In this document: positions 1-9,699 of the stretch, piece after piece
Layout: each line of letters starts with the position of its first letter
How positions within the stretch are numbered: the stretch's first letter is position 1
Source: Syngnathus acus
Taxonomy: Eukaryota; Chordata; Actinopteri; Syngnathiformes; Syngnathidae
Assembly: GCF_901709675.1 (NCBI RefSeq)
Contig: NC_051087.1
Location: forward strand, 700,001-764,000
Reading direction: 5' to 3'
Length of the DNA: 64,000 nucleotides
Made by a program: the position numbers and the translations under genes
The notes under the pieces: model-generated
Told to the model about the DNA's origin: nothing
The model's input: only the letters and a program-made list of their open reading frames with translations
Database searches by the model: none

Positions 1-106
1 GTCTTGTTGGACTAAAATGTTGACCCACGGTGCGGCGCTGGGTCTAGCGGGCGGGCTGGCTGGGCGCCTTTGACACTTTGCTATTTTGCCCAATTTGAGT
101 GACTGC

Positions 107-126
107 TTGTTGTTGTTGTTGTTGTT
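107..126. repeat. (TTG)n trinucleotide run before mgat3 coding exon
   Basis: Six to seven TTG/GTT units make the pyrimidine-poor tract just before a splice acceptor (GGGTCAG, AG at 132-133) that opens the first mgat3 coding exon. Confidence 0.7.
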
Positions 127-134
127 GGGTCAGG

Positions 135-2192
135 ATGAAAATGCGGCGGCACAGGGTGTTCTTGCTGTGCACGGTGGGCCTGTGCGTCATCTCCTTCCTG
201 CACTACTACAAGGCCCTCCACTATGTGTCCCTCCTGCGCGAGCTCTCGGCGCCGTATCCCAACATCAAGTCCATCGTGGTGGCCGGATTCTTCTGGCAGG
301 AGAAGGGACCCGGAACGGGCACGCCGCTCAGCCCCGCTTCTCCCGAGGAGGCGCCCCCGCTGCCGGTCCTCCGCCCGTCGCTCCCCAAAACCAGAGCTTC
401 GGCCGAGGGGGACCGGGTCGCGGCCGAGGCGGAAGGGACCGGCGCGGTGGCCAGCGCGGGACTGGAGATGAGGATCGGGGAGGTGCCGGCGCCTCCTCAC
501 CCTTGGGAGAAACCGGACGAGAACCCGAGGGGGGACCTTCCGAGTCTGGTACGAGCAGCAGCAGCGAGGTTGCCGGGGAAACTAAGACGCAGCGTTATCA
601 CTTCTTTTTTTTTCTTTCCATCCGGCAGCAACAGGAAGACGGCCTTCCCCTACGGCATCCCACCCACCTGACCGGCGACCCGGCCCACCCGACGGCGTTC
701 CTCAAAACCGGGCCGCCCTCGGACTCGTCGGAATCCATGGGCGACCTGCACACCCGCACTTACCGGCTGCGAGACGACAAGACGCCGTACTTTGCCCGAA
801 CCCGAGCCGGGGCGCTCTGCTTCCGACAGGGCACCGAGGTGGTCGGACCCAAAGCGGGCGGCGCCGGCGGGGCGGCCGCCCTCCCCGGCGGGGCCGCCGG
901 CACGGGCCGTCGCAAACCTCTGCAGCTCCAGCAGCGGGCCTCGGCGGCGCCCAAGGCCAAGACCCGGGCCACGCGGGGCGGGCGGCGGCTGGTGAAGTGC
1001 GTGTGCCGGCCCGGTTGGCACGGCCCCTACTGCGGGGTGCCCACCATGGTGTACCACTCCAACCTGCCCACCAAGGAGCGTCTGACGCCCAGAGAGTTGC
1101 CCCGCCGCGTCATCAACGCCATCAACGTCAACCACGAGTTCGACCTGCTGCACGTTCGCTTTCACGAGCTGGCGCAGGCCGTCGACCTCTTCCTCGTGTG
1201 CGAGTCCAACTTCACCGCCTACGGCGAGAGAAGACCTCTCAGGTGAGTGCACCTCCTCGAGGAATTGCAAAATCAGTCGAGTTCCAGATTTGAGGTTACG
1301 ACATCCAAACTTTTTGTTTGTTTTTGTGTTACGCTGCGCGCGGCAGTTTCCTGCGTCTGCTCCTGAACGGCACCTTCGACTACGTGCGCCACAAGATCCT
1401 GTACGTGTTCCTGGACCATTTCCCCGATGGCGGGCGACTGGACGGCTGGATCGCCGACGACTACCTGCGCACGTTCCTGACGCGCAACGGCATGTCGCGG
1501 GTGGAGGGCGGCCGGCCGGACGACGTCTTTGTCATCAACGACGCCGACGAGATCCCGGCTCGCGAGGGCCTCCTCTTCCTCAAGCTGTTTGACGGCTGGA
1601 CCGAGCCCTTCGCCATCCACATGCGCAAGGTGAGCGCCAGCCGCTTTGGCGCCGGCGGCCGCTTTGCAATGGGACCCGAGTCGAGCGCAATGTGGCTGTG
1701 TGTGCGCAGTCGCTGTACGGCTTCTTCTGGAAGCAGCTGGGCTCCCTGGAGGTGGTGTCGGGCTGCACCACGGGCATGCTGCACGCCGTCTACGAGGGCG
1801 ACGGCATCAAGCTGCGCCGGCGCGAGTACTACACCATGGCGGCCTTCCGCAAGTATGAGAACGACACGGGCCACATCCTGGTCCAGTGGTCCCTGGGCAG
1901 CCCCTTCCACTTTGCCGGCTGGCACTGCTCCTGGTGCTTCCCCCCCGAAGGCATCCTCTTCAAGCTGGTGTCGGCCCAGAACGGCGACTTCCCCCGCTGG
2001 GGTGACTACGAGGACAAGCGCGACCTGGGCTACATCCGCCAGCTGATCCGGACCGGCGGCTGGTTCGACGGCTCCCTGCAGGATTACCCGCCCGTGGACC
2101 CCAAGGAGCACATGTACGCACCCAAGTACATGCTGGACCACAACCAGCGATACCGCTACCTCCTGGACAACCCCTACGCCGAACGACGCTGA
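135..2192 (+). CDS. mgat3: mgat3: beta-1,4-mannosyl-glycoprotein 4-beta-N-acetylglucosaminyltransferase (GnT-III)
   Basis: Exons by phase: 135-548, 629-1242, 1347-1629 and 1710-2192, giving 597 codons. GnT-III (family GT17) is a Golgi type II enzyme that adds the bisecting GlcNAc to the core mannose of N-glycans. The start MKMRRHRVFLL is followed by one signal anchor (about residues 8-26). Next comes a long Pro/Gly/Arg-rich stem, a CxCxPGWHGPxCG cysteine segment, then the conserved catalytic region with VINAINVNHEFDLL, YVFLDHFPDGG, a DADEIPA acidic motif and FHWAGWHCSWCF-like residues. It ends LLDNPYAERR and a TGA. A splice acceptor just before the ATG implies an upstream noncoding exon. The product is longer than the roughly 533-residue human protein because the stem is expanded. 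Oddity: the coding region is a single exon in mammals, but here three introns of 80, 104 and 80 bp shift the frame and must be removed. Confidence 0.95.
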
Positions 2193-2407
2193 CCCGAGCG
2201 GGACCGGCCTGGGAACCGGACCGGACTGGACGCGACCACTGGATTTACGCAAGCGCTCGTTCCCCCCTCCACTCTTTCTTGTCGTCACGTTTGGAGACTT
2301 CCTCTTCACACACACACGCACCTTCCTGCGTGTGTGTGAGAGAGACGGACTACTCGCGTGTGTGTGTGTTTGGACCAACGAGCCATCATCAGTCCTCAAT
2401 CCGTTCA

Positions 2408-2630
2408 AAGGAGGTTTTTGCTGTGATTTGATTGCACCCACATGTGGATCGCAAGTGTGTGTGTGTGTGTGTATGGGGGAGTGTGCGTGTACTAATCCGT
2501 TGTGAGTTACCAGTGTGCGTGTGTGTGTGTGCGCGCGCTTTTGTATGTTAAAGGGAGGTTTTGCTGTGGTTTTGCCCCCCCCCACCCCTTCATGAGAATT
2601 GCAGGTGTGTGTGTGTGTGTGTGTGCCAAT
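2408..2630. repeat. Diverged ~140-bp tandem repeat with GT microsatellites
   Basis: The core AAAGGAGGTTTTTGCTGTG near 2408 recurs as AAAGGGAGGTTTTGCTGTG near 2550, each followed by a T-rich stretch, a C-rich stretch, a GCAAG/GCAGG core and a (GT)n tract. The spacing suggests a unit of about 140 bp. Confidence 0.6.
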
Positions 2631-2859
2631 CATAAGTGAGTGTTGAGCGTGTGCGCGCGCGGCAGGCCAAAAGAACTTTTGACTCCTCCTCGGAAACAAA
2701 TCGTACGTCCCGAGAAGATGAGCGAGTGGGCACTTCCGTGTGCGTGTTTTGTTGATATCAAATAATGTTAGTCACTCAAGTTCAACTTGTATTTGGTGTG
2801 ACGACGGCGACGGAAAAGGACGGCGGCGCCCATGTTGACTGCGCAAAAGACACTTGCTC

Positions 2860-3051
2860 GCTACCATGGTGACAGAAAACAGGCCAAGACGGTGGTTGCT
2901 AGGGTAACAGAAGACAAGCCAATGCTTAATTACCATAGTGACAGAAGACAGGAAAGTGGTTACCATGGTGACCAAAAACAGGGCCGCTGATTTTATCCAT
3001 ATCGTTCAGTATTTGTAAAGAAAGTAAAAGTGCTTTGGTTGCCATGGAAAC
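2860..3051. promoter_or_regulatory. Cluster of five RFX X-box-like palindromes
   Basis: Five 14-mers fit or nearly fit the RFX X-box GTNRCC-NN-RGYAAC: GCTACCATGGTGAC (2860), GTTGCTAGGGTAAC (2895), ATTACCATAGTGAC (2929), GTTACCATGGTGAC (2959) and GTTGCCATGGAAAC (3038). The first four sit in a diverged tandem repeat of 30-35 bp that also shares an ACAGAAGACAGG core. A sixth, GTCGCCGCGGCAAC, lies at 3167-3180. Binding by RFX factors is inferred from sequence only. Confidence 0.5.
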
Positions 3052-3065
3052 GCTGCAATCACGGC

Positions 3066-3071
3066 AATAAA
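3066..3071 (+). terminator. Polyadenylation signal AATAAA, mgat3
   Basis: A canonical AATAAA hexamer lies about 875 bp after the mgat3 stop and is the first on this strand. Further hexamers at 4613 and 5038 could serve longer transcripts. Confidence 0.5.
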
Positions 3072-3813
3072 TCAGAGCTGAGAGGCTTTGGGGCGCGCAA
3101 GCTGCAATCAAGCTTCAACATCTGGGCGTTAGCGCAGCACGCGTGGCGATGACCCCCGTGACCCCCGTCGCCGCGGCAACCGTCCTCACCACAGCGTGCC
3201 GATGGCGTGATGTCATCGAGTTAGCCTTCAGCTTCGGAGCCAATGTTGACATCAACAAGAGCTTTAGTTTCATTGGAATGACTTATTTTTGAACAAATCA
3301 AGATTAGATTTTTACATTAGAATGATGAGGTTGTATAAAGCAACACAAAATGAATAAGTGTTCCCATAAAACTTATCAACACAAAACACCAAACTTTGCG
3401 GATGTTGTTTGGCTCTTCCATTGACCCTTTTTATTTGGGCTACCTAACCTGAAATCAAGGAGTCCGCTCATATTTAACGATTCGGGGATTTTTTTTTTTT
3501 TTTTTTTTATGCGTGTGTGCCTGCAATTCTCATGTGCTATTTCTCCAGTTCACCTTCAAACAATCATATCCTGGGTTTCCGTGGCAACCGGCCGGCGGAA
3601 GTAGGAGGAACGACGGGGAGGGAAGGGAGGAATCATTGATTATTTTTGCACATTTTCTGTCTTGTTTTGATGAAATTTATGCGTGTGTGTTTCTATTTAA
3701 ATTGTGTTGAAATGGCATCTACTTGGCAGCTTGATATTTAATAAGTGGTTTGCGGCGTGCGTGCGTGCGTGCGAGCGAGTGTGCGTGTGTCAGCCTGCTG
3801 TTGGAAAAGACGT

Positions 3814-3857
3814 TCACTCACTCACTCACTCACTCACTCACTCACTCACTCACTCAC
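3814..3857. repeat. (ACTC)n microsatellite
   Basis: About eleven perfect tetranucleotide units of TCAC/ACTC. Confidence 0.95.
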
Positions 3858-4182
3858 GCGTCTCTTACCTCCTCCAAAGCCATCAAGTAACCAATCACTG
3901 AGGCTTTTGTTTTTGTTCTTTTTGGCATGGTTTTCCCGCATCGCTCGCTGTGATTGTCCGTTTTCTGATGCATTTAGCAGCGTGAATGCACCTTATTGAT
4001 TTGTGTTAACATTGGGTCATTAACAGGGTTGTTCTGTTATCTTGATACTATTTTTATGTTGTTGTTATTGTTTTTGGAAAATGTGTGAAAATGTGTTATT
4101 TTTCCCATCTTTTTGTACTAAGCAAAATGTGTTGAAGCCAAAGCGTGGTAGCATCGACAACACGCACGCACGCACAACACAT

Positions 4183-4598
4183 TAGCCCCTTTCGCACTAT
4201 TCGTTCGAGCGCGACTGTATGCCGGTCAAGTGAACTTCTTACTGTGCGTGTTGACCCCAAATAGGTCATAGAAGTTGACCTGCAAAATTTGGTTTCCCTT
4301 CCCACTGTATGTGTAAAAGGTAGTGAGTGACACGAAATGTCTTGTTGAAGTCCACTTGTGAATTTCCTGCCTTCCACTATCAAATTTGCGACTGTGTGGT
4401 GCAGTGTCACTGTGTCAAAATTGCTCTTTGCTGGGTTCCGTGTGAAAGGCACAGGCAAATATTTTGCGGAAGCTCACGGCTGTCACGTGGTCACTTTGCA
4501 GGCTCTCCGTCGAAAGCGTGTGTGCGCATTTTGCGGCAGTATTAGCCGTAAGGGCCGAGCCACATCCATTTTCCCTCGCTTTTGTGTGAAAGGGGCTA
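4183..4598. mobile_element. Probable MITE with TAGCCCCTTTC terminal inverted repeats
   Basis: The left end TAGCCCCTTTCGCACT is inverted as GTGTGAAAGGGGCTA at the right end, giving about 15-bp imperfect termini around a 416-bp AT-balanced core with no ORF of note. I could not define a clear target-site duplication, so the superfamily is not assigned. Confidence 0.5.
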
Positions 4599-6180
4599 CT
4601 GTTTGTCGCTGGCCAATAAAATGATCCAAATACTGACAGCTTTATTTTAAAAGCACGTGTGAAATTTTGGGGGGGACTAATTGCAACTTGTGTACCCCCT
4701 CCGTACGTCCCTGCACTGATTGTTCAAGCTCACATAGTTTTATTTTTTATATCTTTTTTGTCTTGTTGATTTCAGTGGAGTGAGTACTTGTGTGTATGCG
4801 TATGTGTGCGGTCCGGTGGCTCGGTGTTCCAAGAGGAAGACCCCCACAGACCAAAAAAAGGGCCTGGGGGGTAAGATACTTTCACACAAAATAATAAAAG
4901 ACTATCGGGGGGTGATGGGAAAAAAGGAAAGAAAGAAAAAAAAAAAAAAAACATTTGTAAGTGAACTCGAGTGGTGTTTACTCAAATGACGTATGTATGT
5001 TAATCATCAACAACCACGAAAGTTCTATGGCAAAGATATAATAAATTAATTTCGAAATTTCAACCATGTTCTGATGATGTGTGAAAGCTTTAGTGACATG
5101 ACATTTTTCGGACGCTTTCCTATATAAAAATGATCATTTTTAGCGGGGTAATGAATGCTATTTGGTGCATGTCAATATGAAAAACGTTCCATCTCTATAA
5201 TAATAATTACCTTTACACTTCACTGGTTATCGAGCCCGTTGGTATAATGTTTCAAAATTATAATATTGATGGAACTGCGTCCCCAAATTTCATCTAATGT
5301 TAAAAATGCATTCCAGTCGTCCACAAAAATGCAGCGTAGTAATGTATCGCACGAGGTGGTTTCTTGCACCTCTTAGCGGTGAAAGAGTGAAAAGAAAACC
5401 CCTTTTTGAGGAGGCCATGCCACATTGACGTAATGCTCAAAGGTGACCGCATAAAGTCGCTGGCGTATCAAAATATGAGACCACGTGCTCAAACGTATTG
5501 TGACGCCATTGCGGAAAGTTTGAACCTTATCCGTCAACATTGTCACTTTTCAAGTGGTCTGGGGAAAAAAAGAAAGATGAATATTTAAAATGGAAAGTTA
5601 CAAGATCTATGTGTTTTTCAATATGGCTACGATTTTTTGAAATACGACATCATGGCGAGAGAGAGAGAAGAGTAAACCGTGATCTTCTACTTGCGATTGA
5701 CTACATCGATCGGTGGTGCTCACTATTTTATAATACGTGGTTTGCGTGTCAGAATCAATCAAAAGTAATCTGTGAATTGTTCACACGCATGGACTTTTGT
5801 AAGTGGATCTAGAATTTTACATATTGTAAAGTTGTACAATGAAATAAAAAATCTCCATGCAGTGCACGTTGTTTACTTATTGTAGAAATATACTGATTCA
5901 AAAGAGGGAATTATTTACATCTCACTGTCATACTAATGTTGACGTTTGCTAGTGACCTATATTTCCAAGTGTGCGCTTCTCGTAAAACGTAAACGCGCGT
6001 GCAACCAATCAAAAGACAGGAACAGCATAGGTACGCGTGTTTTGTTTTACAGCACCGCCCGGTATTGTGAGAAAAGGCAGCTTTGACCAGGAAGACAAAT
6101 TGCCGCCTTTCACCCGCGCTGCAATACTTTAACTCAAACGTTTCTTTGGCGGAAGGACACGCTTGGTCGTGCTTCGGTGC

Positions 6181-6188
6181 TATATAAT
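6181..6188 (+). promoter_or_regulatory. TATA-like box of atf4
   Basis: TATATAAT lies about 100 bp upstream of the first uORF ATG. No ATG occurs between it and 6286, so a start site near 6210 would make uORF1 the first initiation codon of the message. Confidence 0.45.
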
Positions 6189-6285
6189 TTGCCGCGGCAC
6201 CGCTTGCGCCCAACATTGGATTCCTCGTTGTCAACTTGTACGTTTGCGTTTGAAGGGTCTCCGTTGGCAGCGATCAACCATCAAC

Positions 6286-6297
6286 ATGGCAGTTTAA
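6286..6297 (+). promoter_or_regulatory. atf4 uORF1 (three codons, M-A-V-stop)
   Basis: ATG GCA GTT TAA sits in an AACATGG context in the first noncoding exon. In mammalian ATF4 mRNA the first effective uORF is also three codons long and promotes reinitiation. Its stop is 77 nt before the uORF2 ATG, a spacing close to that of mammals. Confidence 0.8.
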
Positions 6298-6374
6298 AGG
6301 CGGGTGGCGGCAATCTGCGCAGCGGCATCAAACGGGCAGGGCATCGGCGAAGTGCACTGGCGATTTTTGGCAAA

Positions 6375-7757
6375 ATGGCGTAAGTATACCTTATCTTTCC
6401 TAAATGTTGGCTGTTTGAAAGCAGAACAGGAAAAGATACTTCAAGTCATCTTGTATAAGACCCCTACACAATCAGAAATGGTGTTTAAATTTGTTGCGTC
6501 GTGAGTTTGCTTGTGTTCGTTGACAATATCGACTGAAAGGAGTCAGGCGCTGGACGAGCCAAGTTCGCGCCCCAACCCGCTGCGTTTGGCTTGCTTGCTG
6601 GCTCAACTGTCAAACATGTCGGACAACCGAATTTGACAGTCATTCGTCCAAGTCGGCGTGTATGTCGACGCTGGGTTTTGTTTGTGTACATGTAATAGGT
6701 GACAACGTGGCGTGGACAAAATGGCGTCAAGTAGTCAAGCCCACTTGGCGGACTACTTGACAGGAAAATGGCGGGGCCCGCTTTCTCAGAGGGGGCGTGG
6801 TCACCGGCCTCGACATGACCAAATTAGGAAATGTACTCCGATGGAACCAGGGCTGGCCTAAACGGCTTGGCGTCACGTGACGCCACATTGGATAACGATT
6901 GGCTAAAGTTAGACTCAACAGTTGAACGACTTTTGTATGACGTGAAAGTGACACGAAGTTTCCCCGGTTTTTTATTTTTTTTTTTTTTTTAAATGAGCAA
7001 AATAGTCAATTGCATTGTCAAAGCAGCAATATTCATGCACGCATTTGTGATTTGACATCATTTGTGTGGCAATTTTACCCCCAATAAATTCTTTAATTTG
7101 AACACGTTTAAAAAATCAATGAAATGAAATGTGTCGATTGTATACACCCTTTTCTTTTACCACAAAGGCAATTCTTGTGAATGTGAATAATGATGTATTT
7201 GTGGCAAGCTGCGATTGGTCCTTGAGCATCAAGTATTTCTGATGTTGTACTATCAAAGCAGCGCTAGTTGACAATAAAGTTGAAGTTTCCATTCTCCTTC
7301 CCGCCTCGTGAAATGGACATTTGTCGTTTTGCCCGCAGGTCTCTCTTGGCAATTCCCGTCAGCTTTGCTGCAGTCGACAGCAGTACCGAACGTCCCGACT
7401 TGGGAACGTCCCCGCACTCTGCCGTACCCGTCTTACAGCTGACCACACGTCGCCGCAGCCATGATGCTCGCATTGGAGGCCGTGGAGGCCCTGTGCTCAG
7501 GTGAGTGGGTGCCACCCAACAAATGTGGAATTGGAGGTCAACATCCCTACATGGTAGTAGTCACCGTTGTTTTACAATCCAAGCCAGATGTCGTGCAAGT
7601 AAGACTGAACAATGACTTTTGGATTGTTCGCTCTTCGTCCATCATTAAAATACTACCGAACACTTTGTCGTTATAATAAATGGCTCACGAAACACGTCAA
7701 CGTGCCTTTTGTTAACTGCCGAATGGGCTCCGCAGGGCCCTCATTTCTGATGGCTGA
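6375..7757 (+). promoter_or_regulatory. atf4 uORF2 (62 codons, spliced, overlaps main ORF out of frame)
   Basis: uORF2 starts AAAATGG at 6375 and is split after five bases by an intron (exon end 6379, next exon 7339-7500, then 7736-7757). It reads MASLLAIPVSFAAVDSSTER... and ends ...ALISDG-TGA at 7755-7757, past the main ATG at 7461 and in another frame. Length (62 codons against 59 in mammals), AUG order and overlap match the inhibitory uORF2 of ATF4, which is bypassed when eIF2-alpha is phosphorylated. Regulation here is inferred from this architecture. Confidence 0.8.
6726..6761. repeat. Perfect 11-bp inverted repeat in atf4 intron 1
   Basis: GTCAAGTAGTC and GACTACTTGAC are exact inverse copies separated by 14 nt, able to form a hairpin. 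It lies in the intron that splits uORF2. Function unknown. Confidence 0.7.
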
Positions 7758-9595
7758 CCATATGGGGCCCCTTCTGGACCAAGATGATGAGGAAGCACTT
7801 TCACCCTCCTCCTCGCTCGGGGGCGAGGTCCCGGGTTCGCCCCCCCTCTCGCTGTCCCTGTCTCCGTACCACACCTTGCTGTCGCCCCCCTCCCCCTCCT
7901 TCCTGGAAGACAAGGCGGGATCCGACGTGACCTCTCTGCCATGGCTGGCCGCCGGCGACCTGCTCCATGCCCACGTGGGAGCCGAGCACGCCCAAGGTGA
8001 GCTTGCACTCGTATCATCTCGTGCTTGTTGAGAAATGACGTTTATTATTATGCAGTTGGTTTTTAACATGCGAGGGGGGGTGGAGCAATATAGATTGTTT
8101 GGCATTTTACAGGTATTTAATTGAGTATTTGAAAAGACATGTAAAAATAGAATGAAAATCTAAATTGTGTAGAAAGTGATTTTCTAAAAGTATATATATA
8201 AGTACGTTACATTTTTTTTCTCTTAGACTTGCATTTTACAGGTATTTAATTGAGTCCAATACAAATGTATTTGAAAAGACAGAGCGGCACATAACTAATC
8301 TGGTTGTGGAGTGCAGAAACTGTCTCAAACATTTGGCTCGCAAATTATCAAAGCGGCACGAGTGCCATTGGGCGGGCGTGGCAGAATTGGTCTGCCGGGA
8401 CCGGCCGGCCAAGCCGGTTTTTGCTGGCTCCCTCGCCGACTTAAACGACCTTTCAAAATATAGTAGACGTGAGCGGCCACTGCAAGGGGGGGGGGGAATG
8501 GCACTCCGTGACTTCCTGGCAACCGATTGATGTCATTTTCAACTTGGGCCAACCCATGAAATGCCGCTGCTAATTGTCACAAGTCCGACGATGAGCAACG
8601 TGCGGTCTAATGTGGGCGGAGCCTTGCTCGGGATTCAGGAGGACGTCTCAACCAAATGGCATGATTTCATCTTACCAAAAGTCAGCTAGCTTAATGCGAA
8701 TGAATAATGTAAAAATGCCTCAACGGCATGATCCATAAATTCGGAACCTTGCGAGCACGAGAGGGAACGTAATCGAAACGTTGACCTGTCCGCAGACGAC
8801 GCCTTTGCCGGCATGGACTGGATGTCGGAGAAGATCGACCTGAGCGACTTGGACCTGGAGTCGCTCATCGGCTCTTGCTCCTCGGACGAGCCCCCCGCAT
8901 CCCCCGAGGACCTCATGGCGTCCCTCCGCTCCCACGTGGATCTAGACCTGGAGCCCTTCCGTGTGGCCCCGGGGCCTGAAAGTGATGGGCAGCCGGAGCT
9001 GCCCGCTGTCCCCGCCGAGGTGGTCATGGAGTCGGAGCCAGCCGCTGTCCCCGCCGAGGTGGTCATGGAGTCGGAGCCAGCCGCTGTCCCCGCCGAGGTG
9101 GTCATGAAGTCGGAGCCTTGCTCCCCGGGCCCGCCTCGCTCCCCGGGATTCTCCGAGAGCGACGCCAAGTCGCCCCTCCCGCAGGAGGTCTTCATCAAAA
9201 CGGCATCGCCGCCGTCCAGCGACTGCGACAGCGACTCCGGCATCGAGTCTTCCGCCGGCTCCCCCCGCGCCAAACCCTACGACAGATCCGAGCCCCCTTC
9301 CGGCTCCTCCTCACCGGCCCCGAAAGCCAAAGTCAAGTCGGCGTCCGGCGCTCCCAAGGTGGTGGAGAAGAAGCTGAAGAAGATGGAGCAGAACAAGACG
9401 GCGGCCACGCGCTACCGCCAGAAAAAACGCGTGGAGCAAGAGCAGCTCAGCGTGGAGCGCGAGGACCTGGAGAGCAGGAACCGAGAGCTGGCCGAGCGTG
9501 CCGACGCCATCAGCCGAGAGATCCAGTACCTCAAGGACCTGATGGAGGAAGTCCGCAAACACCACCGCGGAAAGACCAGCGCGGCGACCAAATAG
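7461..9595 (+). CDS. atf4: atf4: activating transcription factor 4 (bZIP)
   Basis: Exons 7461-7500, 7736-7996 and 8796-9595 give 366 residues. ATF4 is the nuclear bZIP effector of the integrated stress response and activates amino-acid, redox and ER-stress genes. The product begins MMLALEAVEALCSG and continues GPLLDQDDEE in exon 2. Exon 3 opens DDAFAGMDWMSEKIDLSDLD, matching the conserved ATF4 activation segment. A DSGIESS phosphodegron (beta-TrCP type) precedes the C-terminal basic region NKTAATRYRQKKR and a leucine zipper (about residues 290-355). Residues near 169-207 hold three tandem copies of a 13-residue unit (AVPAEVVMESEPA), encoded by 39-bp repeats. Two uORFs upstream control translation. 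I chose the start because both uORF2 overlap and splice phase fit it. AATAAA follows 76 bp after the stop. Teleosts have two atf4 paralogues and I cannot say which this is. Confidence 0.95.
8102..8282. repeat. Direct repeat in atf4 intron 3
   Basis: GCATTTTACAGGTATTTAAT followed by ATTTGAAAAGACA occurs at about 8102-8139 and again at 8231-8282. The second copy has 14 extra bases in the middle, so the pair is a partial duplication differing by an indel. Confidence 0.75.
9005..9118 (+). repeat. 39-bp coding minisatellite, three copies, in atf4 exon 3
   Basis: Copies at 9005-9043, 9044-9082 and 9083-9118 (last copy partial) are nearly identical at the DNA level. The third has a GAG to AAG change (E to K). 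They encode AVPAEVVMESEPA repeated in frame. Near-identity of silent sites points to recent expansion. Confidence 0.9.
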
Positions 9596-9670
9596 GAAGA
9601 CCACGAGAGGGTCTCTACGAGCTTTTGGTCTCCCGGTCCGCTGTTGGAGCTCCAAACACAGTACGAAAGA

Positions 9671-9676
9671 AATAAA
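9671..9676 (+). terminator. Polyadenylation signal AATAAA, atf4
   Basis: First AATAAA, 76 bp after the atf4 stop. Two further AATAAA hexamers near 10148 and 10181 may give longer messages. Confidence 0.6.
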
Positions 9677-9699
9677 TTCTGCTTTCATGTGTAGTTTCA

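Larger units (their letters stand above)
2193..3075 (+). other. Probable mgat3 3' UTR with GT-rich tandem repeats
   Basis: This noncoding stretch follows the mgat3 stop. It is rich in (GT)n and (CACA)n tracts (2309-2340, 2455-2475, 2515-2545, 2605-2625) and carries a diverged direct repeat of about 140 bp: AAAGGAGGTTTTTGCTGTG near 2408 and a close match near 2550. A canonical AATAAA at 3066-3071 is the first polyadenylation signal, so the transcript probably ends shortly after. Confidence 0.6.
3076..6180. other. Intergenic region, mgat3 to atf4
   Basis: No exon or protein similarity was seen. It holds an X-box-like palindrome (3167), a poly-T run (3490-3509), an (ACTC)n microsatellite (3814-3857), a probable MITE (4183-4598), an A-rich tract (4919-4951), and AT-rich low-complexity sequence up to the atf4 promoter. 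The short ORFs here lack family features. Confidence 0.7.

Noticed and set aside
549-1709. mgat3 as a frameshifted pseudogene
   Set aside because: Each frame change coincides with a good GT...AG intron in the correct phase, and conserved residues continue without loss on both sides.
1461-2699. 412-codon open frame on the minus strand opposite mgat3
   Set aside because: It lies antisense to the conserved GnT-III exons and continues into GT repeats read as THTHTH runs. GC-rich coding DNA often leaves such shadows open.
8686-9273. 195-codon antisense ORF over atf4 exon 3
   Set aside because: It mirrors the atf4 coding repeat and has no independent support.
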